Positions 1 through 5,574 of a DNA stretch of 6,761 nt are shown here, piece by piece (within the stretch, counting starts at the first letter, position 1; the number at the start of each line of letters is the position of its first letter). Origin of the DNA: Kordiimonadaceae bacterium (GTDB taxonomy: Bacteria; Pseudomonadota; Alphaproteobacteria; Sphingomonadales; Emcibacteraceae); assembly GCA_018699075.1 (NCBI GenBank), contig JABIPV010000389.1:1-6761 (forward strand), written 5' to 3'. The notes below the pieces were generated by a model. It made no database searches. It was not told the origin of the DNA and saw nothing but the letters and a program-made list of their open reading frames with translations. The position numbers and the translations under genes were made by a program.

Positions 1-172
1 AATTCCCTTCGTAATCATCAGAGCCGTATTTTGCATTTAGTATTATTGCAATCAAAACTGTAATGATAAGTAGGGCAGAGACCATATAAGAAATATTATT
101 ATTTTGATTAAAATAAATCAGCACTATAAAAAAAGGTGAGATAAAGAGTGCTTTTGTGAAATATTTATTCAT
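1..172 (-). CDS. Partial membrane protein, N-terminal part only, function unknown
   Basis: Read on the minus strand, an open frame starts at an ATG at 172-170 and stays open for 57 codons until the left edge, so the 3' end is missing. The visible protein starts MNKYFTKALFISPFFIVLIY and has two strongly hydrophobic stretches, roughly residues 8-21 and 29-47, separated by a polar QNNN loop. They are followed by an acidic segment, YGSDDYEG, at about residues 50-56. This looks like two transmembrane helices near the N-terminus of an inner-membrane protein. No family is recognised. The ribosome-binding site is poor (an A-rich run), and an in-frame TTG lies seven codons upstream, so the exact start is uncertain. 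The gene is divergent from the sigma-54-driven cassette and could share its control region. The hydrophobic pattern makes it more likely real than chance, but AT-rich DNA readily encodes hydrophobic frames. Confidence 0.5.
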   Translation of the reverse strand, partial: MNKYFTKALFISPFFIVLIYFNQNNNISYMVSALLIITVLIAIILNAKYGSDDYEGN

Positions 173-273
173 CTGATTTTTTATTCTTATCAATTTATTT
201 TAGGGTTACCGCTCATCTCATGCTAGCGCAAGTTTGTTATTTTGTCGATATAATATAATTACTTAGCAGTGCG

Positions 274-286
274 TCCCAAAATGGGA
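274..286. promoter_or_regulatory. Inverted repeat, candidate activator (enhancer) site
   Basis: TCCCA-AAA-TGGGA is a perfect 5-bp inverted repeat with a 3-base centre. Its centre, at about 280, lies near -118 relative to the start site predicted from the sigma-54 promoter. This is inside the range (about -80 to -200) where bacterial enhancer-binding proteins usually bind. The dyad is short, no second copy was found nearby, and the cognate regulator is not in the window, so this is a candidate only. Confidence 0.35.
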
Positions 287-370
287 ATGCTGTTAAAAAT
301 ATTTACAATATGCCAAGTTCTTAATATTGGTAAATTGTTCAACTATCTGAATTTAATAGTAAAAATTTAG

Positions 371-387
371 TTGGCACGATTATTGCT
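371..387 (+). promoter_or_regulatory. Sigma-54 (RpoN) -24/-12 promoter
   Basis: TTGGCACGATTATTGCT matches the RpoN consensus YTGGCACG-N4-TTGCW at every defined position. The -24 GG is at 373-374 and the -12 GC at 385-386, with the required 10 bases between them. It points toward the gene at 459. With C386 as -12, transcription should start near 398, giving an untranslated leader of about 60 bases. A promoter of this type is silent without an ATP-dependent enhancer-binding protein, so the downstream cassette is probably switched on by a specific signal. The match is seen directly; its use is inferred. Confidence 0.8.
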
Positions 388-393
388 CATTAG

Positions 394-409
394 TTAACAA
401 AAGATTAAC
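394..409 (+). promoter_or_regulatory. CtrA-like box (TTAA-N7-TTAAC)
   Basis: TTAACAAAAGATTAAC fits the alphaproteobacterial CtrA consensus TTAA-N7-TTAAC exactly. It covers the start site predicted from the sigma-54 promoter (about 398). Bound CtrA here could block sigma-54 transcription or tie the cassette to the cell cycle or motility programme. The surrounding DNA is very AT-rich and TTAA is common in it, so a chance match is quite possible. Confidence 0.3.
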
Positions 410-423
410 ATTAAATTTTAATG
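409..423. repeat. AT-rich 15-base inverted repeat in the mRNA leader
   Basis: CATTAAA-T-TTTAATG is a perfect 7-bp inverted repeat with one central base, located between the predicted start site and the ribosome-binding site. As RNA it could form only a weak hairpin, because it is nearly all A-U with almost no loop. As DNA it could be an operator. Chance is a reasonable explanation in such AT-rich sequence. Confidence 0.2.
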
Positions 424-458
424 ACTTGATTAACACAGAACATTAGTAGGTAAGTAGT

Positions 459-995
459 ATGGCCGACATAGAAAATCAAAGTGGAAAAACAGAAGATAGC
501 CTAAGCAAGCGTCTTCATCGTCGTAGTCTTCTTAAGGCAGGTGCTATTGTTGCTCCGATTGCGCTGACACTGCACGGTGGTGTTCCTCTTGCTCATGCGG
601 ATAGTTCTGGGTCTTGTATCATTGAATTGTGGAACATCGGTGAAAACCCAAGTCATCCTAATTACGAAGATATGCAAATTCCAATGAACCCTAAAAATGG
701 TCATTTTCAAACAGTAACAAATGGTCTTGGCAATCCTAATGGTGGTACTTATCCCGCTGACACTGATTGGCAAGCGTTTAATCCTACCAATGAAGAACAT
801 TGGAAATATATTGCAGAATCACCGGCTAACTACGGTTATTCCTGTATCGTGTCAGTTACTAATGTGAGGATTAAAGGTAATAATGGTTTTGGTAATTATG
901 ACCAGTCTTGCCCAGGTGGATCATGTCCGAATAACGACGCTGAAAATGATTTTCCATTGCCGGGCAATAATCCGCATACCGGAATTCCTAACTAA
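459..995 (+). CDS. Tat-exported cysteine-containing protein, candidate substrate of the cassette
   Basis: This 178-residue protein is not recognised by family. The N-terminus is polar and is followed by a twin-arginine signal: HRRSLLKAG with the arginine pair at 21-22, a hydrophobic stretch at about 27-44, and an AHA cleavage site ending at residue 47. The predicted mature protein is about 131 residues, begins DSSGSC, and has four cysteines (53, 129, 151, 156). The first two sit in similar SCII and SCIV contexts; the last two form CPGGSC. The tail (about 138-178) is rich in Asn, Gly and Pro. No lipobox, membrane anchor or PEP-CTERM sorting signal is visible. It is first behind the sigma-54 promoter, with TAGG eight bases before the ATG, and the PqqD-like gene follows after 22 bases. 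Being linked to that gene and the kinase suggests it is what they act on: folded and perhaps modified in the cytoplasm, then exported. The export signal is clear; the substrate role is inferred. Confidence 0.85.
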   Translation: MADIENQSGKTEDSLSKRLHRRSLLKAGAIVAPIALTLHGGVPLAHADSSGSCIIELWNIGENPSHPNYEDMQIPMNPKNGHFQTVTNGLGNPNGGTYPADTDWQAFNPTNEEHWKYIAESPANYGYSCIVSVTNVRIKGNNGFGNYDQSCPGGSCPNNDAENDFPLPGNNPHTGIPN

Positions 996-1017
996 CATCA
1001 TAATTTATTCTGGGTAA

Positions 1018-1329
1018 ATGGCCATAATGCCAAGTGAAGAACTAATAAATAAGTCAGCTGTGTATCATGTAGTGAACACAGCTGATTTTTTATGGACGAG
1101 TTTTGAAGATTCCAACATATTATATGATCCGGCCAGTGGCCATACTCAAGTCCTAAATGATTTTGCTCGTGAAATACTGGATTTACTTGAAGACGGTCCA
1201 AAAACAGTGTCACACTTATTTTCCGAGTTTGAAGAAATCATTGAAAAAGAACTTGATCCTGATTTAAAAAATAAAATAGTAGAAACCGTTATCAATTTTG
1301 ATAATATGGGCATAATTGAACCTGTCTGA
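1018..1329 (+). CDS. PqqD-like peptide-binding protein of an HPr-rel-A type system
   Basis: This 103-residue protein has the layout of the PqqD/RiPP-recognition fold. An N-terminal beta-rich part includes FEDSNILYDPASGHTQVLND (residues 29-48). It is followed by a helix, FAREILDLLEDG, and the typical short turn PKTVSHLFSEF leading to further helices. PqqD-like domains generally bind a leader or core peptide and present it to a modifying enzyme. The order PqqD-like, HprK-like kinase, nucleotidyltransferase matches the neighbourhood for which the family name HPr-rel-A system PqqD family protein was coined. The start is uncertain: the ATG at 1018 has GGG only three bases upstream, while an in-frame ATG at 1027 would have a 12-base spacing. 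The end overlaps the next gene by 14 bases if that gene uses its TTG start. The family call rests on pattern and context. Confidence 0.75.
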   Translation: MAIMPSEELINKSAVYHVVNTADFLWTSFEDSNILYDPASGHTQVLNDFAREILDLLEDGPKTVSHLFSEFEEIIEKELDPDLKNKIVETVINFDNMGIIEPV

Positions 1330-2356
1330 AACCAATTCATTTATTAAAAAAGAAAATCAATTTATGCCAGTGGCAAGCCGTTTTCACAACGAAAATAAAT
1401 TAGTAAAATTAAACGATTCAGAGTTGGATAAGAGACTTTCTGGTGATGGAATTGCAATGGAAGTGGGACCTTTCAGCGTCAATGTATTAATAAAGTTTAA
1501 AAATGTTCGTGAAGATTTTCTAAAAATTTACCGGGATTTCCCTTTTTATGATGAGCCGATAGTTCTTGATCATTCGATCAGTGTTTTTGGTCGTAACCTT
1601 TTCCGTCAATATTTAAGACCCCAAGCCTTCGTCGAAACGGAAATGAATAATGATACGATTCCGCTTCCTGCTAAAATTGGTATGGTGTCGCTGGAGATGG
1701 GTTTTAACTGGCAAGTGGCGATGGGTTGCAAACAGTACCTTATGTTCCATGCCGGGGTGGTGGCCAGAGACGGTATCGGCCTTATTATGCCCGCTATGTC
1801 GGGTAGCGGAAAGAGTACGCTGGCGGCAGGACTTTCTTTTCGCGGTTGGCAGCTACATTCTGATGAATTTGGCCTGCTTGATTTGGATGCTGGTGAGCTT
1901 ATCCCTTATCCGCGCGCAGTATCACTAAAAAATCAAAGCATACCGGTAATGAAAGAATGGGTATCGCGCGAGCACGATAATTATGAAGATTATTTTACTC
2001 CGGCTTATCCTGGAACGCCAAAGGGGACTATCTGTTACCTGCGTCCGCCTGATCAATCAATTGAAGAAATGCATAAAAGGACAAAGCCCAATTTTGTTAT
2101 TTTGCCAATTTTTGATCCAAACTCCGAACCAAAAATCCGCCCGATCACCAAAACCATGGCTTTCTTCAGGTTGGTAGCGTCTTCGGCAAATTACGGCGAT
2201 ATCGGTGAGCGGGCATTTTCATCTATTGCCAAAATAATTGAAGAGAGCTTTGTGTGCGAAATTATTTATCCCTCACTTGATACGGCAGTTGAGCTGGTGG
2301 AAGCATTTATTGCCGAACATTCTGATCCAAAAAAGGCGGGGCAGGATGATGGTTGA
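1316..2356 (+). CDS. HPr-kinase-like protein (HprK-related kinase A type)
   Basis: This 346-residue protein resembles the P-loop kinase domain of HPr kinase/phosphorylase. FHAGVVARDGIGLIMPAMSG begins at residue 144 and leads into the P-loop AMSGSGKST (160-168). H145 lies 21 residues before the P-loop lysine K166, the same spacing I recall for the HprK catalytic histidine. LHSDEFGLLDL (180-190) takes the place of the HprK catalytic Asp pair, with D183 kept and the second Asp replaced by E184. The N-terminal GDGIAMEVGPFSVNV (43-57) and C-terminal YPSLDTAVELVEAFI (318-332) segments are typical of the HprK-related A group rather than true HprK. No HPr, PTS or NPr gene is visible nearby, so the substrate is probably something else, such as a peptide or protein presented by the PqqD-like partner. 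Related kinases in lasso-peptide clusters phosphorylate a C-terminal Ser. The TTG start overlaps the previous gene; an ATG at 1364, giving 330 residues, is a good alternative. The last codons overlap the next gene. Confidence 0.82.
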   Translation: MNLSETNSFIKKENQFMPVASRFHNENKLVKLNDSELDKRLSGDGIAMEVGPFSVNVLIKFKNVREDFLKIYRDFPFYDEPIVLDHSISVFGRNLFRQYLRPQAFVETEMNNDTIPLPAKIGMVSLEMGFNWQVAMGCKQYLMFHAGVVARDGIGLIMPAMSGSGKSTLAAGLSFRGWQLHSDEFGLLDLDAGELIPYPRAVSLKNQSIPVMKEWVSREHDNYEDYFTPAYPGTPKGTICYLRPPDQSIEEMHKRTKPNFVILPIFDPNSEPKIRPITKTMAFFRLVASSANYGDIGERAFSSIAKIIEESFVCEIIYPSLDTAVELVEAFIAEHSDPKKAGQDDG

Positions 2357-3416
2357 TAATATTCTAATCGATGTGCTTAAAAAACCAGAAATTATGGAAG
2401 GTCTTAGCCGTGAGCAGTGGAATACTTGCCTTAGGGAAGCCAAGATGTCTGGATTGGCCGGTCGGCTTTCTTATGATGCACGCGATATAGGAATAATTGA
2501 AAAACTTCCCGCTAAAGTGCAAGATATTTTTAGCTCCTATGATTATAACAGCGCTTCATCAACCCGTAAGATTAAATGGGAAATAAACCGTGTTAAACGC
2601 GCCTTAAAGGGCAGCGATGAAAAAGTCGTCCTGCTGAAGGGCGGCGCTTATATTGAAAAAGGTATGAGCTGTACTGTGGGGCGGGTTAGTGTTGATCTTG
2701 ATATTTTAATCGCCAGAAACCGCATCGATTGGGCAGAGGATATATTTCTTAAGGCCGGCTGGCGCCATCAGGTCATCAATGATTATGACCAGAAGTTTTA
2801 CCGTGAATATTCACATGAACTTCCGCCGCTTGTTCATCCGGACCGTTATATCAGCATTGACGTTCATCATAATATTCTGCCAACCACCAGTAAATTATGC
2901 CCCGATGTGACTAAAATGATAGAAACATCAGTAAAGATGGAAAATGGATTTTATGTATTTTCAAATGAAGATATTATTCTGCACAGCATCGTTCACCAAT
3001 TTCAGGACGGCGAAGTCAGAAGCAGTTTACGTAATCTGATCGAACAGCATGATATGTATAAAGAGTTTGGTAAGGATGAAGGGTTCTGGCAGAAACTAAT
3101 TCCGCGCGCTATAGAGCTTGGTTTTACCCGTGCCCTTTATTATTCAATTCATTTTGCGAAGAATATCTTCGGCACGGCTATTCCAGATCATATTATAGCC
3201 GACATAAAGCCATACGGCCCTAATATTATTACCGGTGCGATTATGAAGTTTATGGTGATGGGGGTGATCTCACCTAACCTCGGGGCTAAGGGCATAGCAC
3301 GCTGGGCATCTATGAACGGACTTTATATTCGCTCGCACTGGCTTAGAATGCCGCCAGTGCTGCTCGCGCGTCATTTAACGATCAAGTTTTTCAGGAAGTT
3401 TCAAGCCGACGATTAA
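2346..3416 (+). CDS. Nucleotidyltransferase family protein (PF14907 type)
   Basis: The open frame extends back to 2238, but the likely start is the ATG at 2346 (or its neighbour at 2349). It is preceded by AAGG at 2333-2336 and a G-rich stretch, and it overlaps the kinase stop by 11 bases. This gives 356 residues, about the family's normal length. Visible family motifs, numbered from 2346, are VLLKGGAYIEKG (95-106), GRVSVDLDIL with D117 and D119 as probable metal-binding acids, KAGWRH (136-141), HELPPLVH (157-164), IDVHHNI with D172, H174 and H175, and a C-terminal SHWLRMPP (330-337). These are hallmarks of the NTP_transf_5 nucleotidyltransferase-like group. The chemical reaction is unknown; members occur beside HprK-like kinases and in peptide-modification clusters, where transfer of phosphate or nucleotide has been proposed. 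The 3' end overlaps the convergent gph gene by 42 bases. The family is confident; the role is inferred from the operon. Confidence 0.85.
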   Translation: MMVDNILIDVLKKPEIMEGLSREQWNTCLREAKMSGLAGRLSYDARDIGIIEKLPAKVQDIFSSYDYNSASSTRKIKWEINRVKRALKGSDEKVVLLKGGAYIEKGMSCTVGRVSVDLDILIARNRIDWAEDIFLKAGWRHQVINDYDQKFYREYSHELPPLVHPDRYISIDVHHNILPTTSKLCPDVTKMIETSVKMENGFYVFSNEDIILHSIVHQFQDGEVRSSLRNLIEQHDMYKEFGKDEGFWQKLIPRAIELGFTRALYYSIHFAKNIFGTAIPDHIIADIKPYGPNIITGAIMKFMVMGVISPNLGAKGIARWASMNGLYIRSHWLRMPPVLLARHLTIKFFRKFQADD

Positions 3417-4082
3417 CAGCTGCAGGGCCGGAATTAATTCATCAAAATGATCAAGTGTAATATCAGCATTAAGTTCGCTCATCGGGGTTTCCGTATAACC
3501 AAAGGTAACGCCAATGGTTTTCATATGAGCATTTTTCCCCGCTGCAATATCGTTGATGCTATCGCCGACCATAATAGCATTTTCAGGGTCTGCCCCCATT
3601 ATTTCACAAGTGGCATATAAATGTCTTGGGTCCGGTTTTTTAAATTCAAAACTATCGCCGCAGGCCACAGCACTAAAATAATGATCAATTTTTAAATCAC
3701 TAAGCAGTGCTTTTGTCAGTGAAGCAAGTTTATTGGTGCAAATTGCCAGCGGAATATCCATTGATTTTAGAGTGTCGAGCATTTCCAGAACACCCGGAAA
3801 TAGCACCGTTTCAACGCAAATATGATCCGTGTAATATTCGAGATATTGCTCAAAAAGATCGTCGAGTAATTCTTCAGACGGGGTTTCACCATTATGGGAA
3901 AAACCTTTGATTAGTAAAGCTTTAGCACCTTCGCCAACCATATTTCTCACAAGTGCAACATCAATTGGTTTCTTTGCGGAATTCCTTAGCAAATGATTTA
4001 AAGTGGCTGCAAGGTCAAGCGCACTATCAGCTAATGTTCCGTCTAGATCAAAAAGGATGGCGCTGGGTTTGTTTTTAAGCAT
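3375..4082 (-). CDS. gph: Phosphoglycolate phosphatase (HAD superfamily)
   Basis: This 235-residue HAD hydrolase should remove phosphate from 2-phosphoglycolate, a product of DNA repair and oxidative metabolism, in the cytoplasm. Motif I is FDLDGTLADS (11-20) with nucleophile D12 and acid/base D14. Motif II is ICTN with T116, motif III is the lysine in FKKPDP (147-152), and motif IV is GDSINDI with D174 and D178. A helical cap at about 20-95, including VGEGAKALL, is typical of Gph. The place next to glmU-glmS, in divergent orientation, is common in alphaproteobacteria and supports Gph over another HAD phosphatase. The start codon at 4082 has no strong ribosome-binding site; an ATG 12 bases upstream is followed at once by a stop. 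The C-terminal 13 residues and the stop lie antisense to the end of the nucleotidyltransferase gene. Confidence 0.88.
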   Translation of the reverse strand: MLKNKPSAILFDLDGTLADSALDLAATLNHLLRNSAKKPIDVALVRNMVGEGAKALLIKGFSHNGETPSEELLDDLFEQYLEYYTDHICVETVLFPGVLEMLDTLKSMDIPLAICTNKLASLTKALLSDLKIDHYFSAVACGDSFEFKKPDPRHLYATCEIMGADPENAIMVGDSINDIAAGKNAHMKTIGVTFGYTETPMSELNADITLDHFDELIPALQLLIVGLKLPEKLDR

Positions 4083-4159
4083 TTATTCGTTCATTTTATT
4101 CTATATTTAATGTGGCAATTATATTAAAATTATTAGTTATTCAGCTTTAATTAATTTTA

Positions 4160-4175
4160 TGACATTATTGTGTCA
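4160..4175. promoter_or_regulatory. TGACA-N6-TGTCA dyad with possible gph -35 element
   Basis: The 139-base gap between the divergent gph and glmU genes contains a perfect 5-bp inverted repeat, TGACA-TTATTG-TGTCA. Its right arm, extended by one base (4171-4176), reads TTGACA on the minus strand, a perfect -35 hexamer for gph, though the -10 at 17 bases (TAATTA) is poor. On the plus strand, TTGTGT (4168-4173) followed 18 bases later by TCTAAA (4192-4197) is a weak candidate promoter for glmU. A dyad over both could be an operator. All of this is tentative. Confidence 0.3.
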
Positions 4176-4221
4176 AGATTAACAGACAAAGTCTAAAAAT
4201 GACGGGAAATAATAAAATAAC

Positions 4222-5571
4222 ATGACTGTTTCTGATTTAGCTATAGTGATCCTTGCCGCTGGTAAAGGCACGCGAATGAAATCATCATTGCATAAGGTGC
4301 TTCACCCGCTTGGTGGGCGGCCCATGCTTCATCATCTGATGGATACACTGGTCCCTATGAAGCCAAGTAAAAAAGTCATCGTTGTTGGTGCTGGTAAAGA
4401 ACAGGTTGAAGCATCGGTTGGTAATCAGGCCGATATCGTGGTGCAGGAACCGCAGCTTGGTACCGGGCATGCCGTTCAAGTGACTAAAGCCCAGCTTTCT
4501 GATTTTAACGGTGATGTGCTGATCCTTTATGGTGATGTGCCGCTAATCAGTGAAGAAACCATGCAGAAAATGATTGATATCCGTAGCGATCAGAATGCGG
4601 CGGTTGTTGTGCTTGGATTTACGCCGGTCGATGCAAAATCCTACGGCCGACTTAAGGTAAGTGATAGCGGTAATCTTGATGCGATCATTGAATATAAGGA
4701 TGCGTCAAGTGAAGAGCGCGCCATCAAATTATGCAATAGCGGCATTATGGCCATGAATAGTGAACACATGTTCACGCTTCTTGATGCGCTTGATAATGAT
4801 AATGCGGCCAAAGAATTTTATCTTACCGATGTGGTAAAACTTGCCAACCAAAAAGGCCTTAACTGTGCAGTGGTTGAAGCAGAGGAGCAGGAAGTAATGG
4901 GTATAAACTCACGAAGCGAGCTGGCAGAGGCAGAAGCTGAATTTCAAAATAAAGCGCGTCAAAACTTTATGGATGAGGGGGTAACGCTAAGCGATCCATC
5001 AAGTGTTTATTTCTCACATGATACTAAAATCGGTCAGGATGTAACAATTGGCCCCAATGTTTTCTTTGGTCCCGGTGTATCGGTCGCGGATAACGTAACC
5101 ATAAATGCATTTTGTCACATCGAAGGCGCAACCATTGGCGAAGGATCATCCGTTGGTCCATTTGCCAGACTGCGCCCGGCAGCCGAGCTGGGTAAGGGGG
5201 TCAAAGTGGGTAACTTTGTTGAGATTAAAAAGGCCCGCATCGAAGACGGGGCAAAGGTAAGCCATCTTAGTTATATCGGCGACGCCCGGGTCGGCAAAAA
5301 CGCCAATATTGGTGCGGGAACCATTACCTGTAATTATGATGGTTATTTTAAATACCATACGGATATCGGTGACGGTGCCTTTATCGGATCAAACAGCGCT
5401 CTTGTGGCACCGGTTAATATCGGCGCCGGTGCAATCGTCGGCGCGGGAAGCGTTATTACATCGGTGGTCGATAGCGACGCCCTTGCGATAGGGAGACCCA
5501 AACAAAGAGCATTGGGCGGTTGGGCCACTAAATTCAGACAAACACAACAAACAAAAAAAGATAAGAAATAA
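4222..5571 (+). CDS. glmU: Bifunctional UDP-GlcNAc pyrophosphorylase / GlcN-1-P N-acetyltransferase
   Basis: This is a complete 449-residue cytoplasmic enzyme, close to the usual length of about 455. It acetylates glucosamine-1-phosphate with acetyl-CoA and then joins it to UTP to give UDP-GlcNAc. The N-terminal uridylyltransferase domain (about 1-230) shows LAAGKGTRM (11-19) with K25, GTGHAV (80-85), LYGDVPL with metal ligand D105, YGRL (141-144), NSGIM (172-176) and N229 in MGINSR. The left-handed beta-helix (about 250-430) has repeated hexapeptides such as IGQDVT, VGPFAR and IGDGAF. Acetyltransferase residues H348 and Y351 in SHLSYIGD and NYDG (371-374) are kept with the normal spacing. 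The tail TKKDKK is short and basic. The start at 4222 fits the usual N-terminus but has only a weak upstream GGGAA. glmS follows after three bases, so the two are probably co-transcribed. Nothing is missing or unusual. Confidence 0.97.
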   Translation: MTVSDLAIVILAAGKGTRMKSSLHKVLHPLGGRPMLHHLMDTLVPMKPSKKVIVVGAGKEQVEASVGNQADIVVQEPQLGTGHAVQVTKAQLSDFNGDVLILYGDVPLISEETMQKMIDIRSDQNAAVVVLGFTPVDAKSYGRLKVSDSGNLDAIIEYKDASSEERAIKLCNSGIMAMNSEHMFTLLDALDNDNAAKEFYLTDVVKLANQKGLNCAVVEAEEQEVMGINSRSELAEAEAEFQNKARQNFMDEGVTLSDPSSVYFSHDTKIGQDVTIGPNVFFGPGVSVADNVTINAFCHIEGATIGEGSSVGPFARLRPAAELGKGVKVGNFVEIKKARIEDGAKVSHLSYIGDARVGKNANIGAGTITCNYDGYFKYHTDIGDGAFIGSNSALVAPVNIGAGAIVGAGSVITSVVDSDALAIGRPKQRALGGWATKFRQTQQTKKDKK

Positions 5572-5574
5572 ATT

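Larger units (their letters stand above)
173..458. other. AT-rich divergent intergenic region
   Basis: No convincing gene is seen here. The region separates the minus-strand membrane protein from the plus-strand cassette and contains, in order, an inverted repeat at 274-286, a sigma-54 promoter at 371-387, a CtrA-like box at 394-409, an AT-rich 15-base inverted repeat at 409-423, and a ribosome-binding site (TAGG at 447-450, eight bases before the ATG at 459). The octamer GATTAACA occurs twice, at 403-410 and 428-435. Confidence 0.7.

Noticed and set aside
459..995. PEP-CTERM or lipoprotein nature of the secreted protein
   Set aside because: There is no PEP motif with C-terminal hydrophobic helix and basic tail, and no lipobox cysteine at the cleavage site (the first cysteine is six residues after AHA).
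2238..2345. Longer N-terminus for the nucleotidyltransferase, starting at 2238
   Set aside because: These 36 codons lie entirely within the kinase gene in another frame, have no family-like sequence, and a good ribosome-binding site precedes the ATG at 2346.
3411..3430. Terminator between the convergent nucleotidyltransferase and gph genes (CAGCTG and GGCCGG nearby)
   Set aside because: The palindromes are very short, there is no T-run, and the area lies inside coding sequence.
4113..4128. Second sigma-54-like element (TGGCA followed by an AT-rich stretch) between gph and glmU
   Set aside because: It lacks the -12 GC at the required spacing.
5572..5574. glmS ribozyme or riboswitch upstream of glmS
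   Set aside because: Only three bases separate glmU and glmS, and this element is typical of Gram-positive bacteria.
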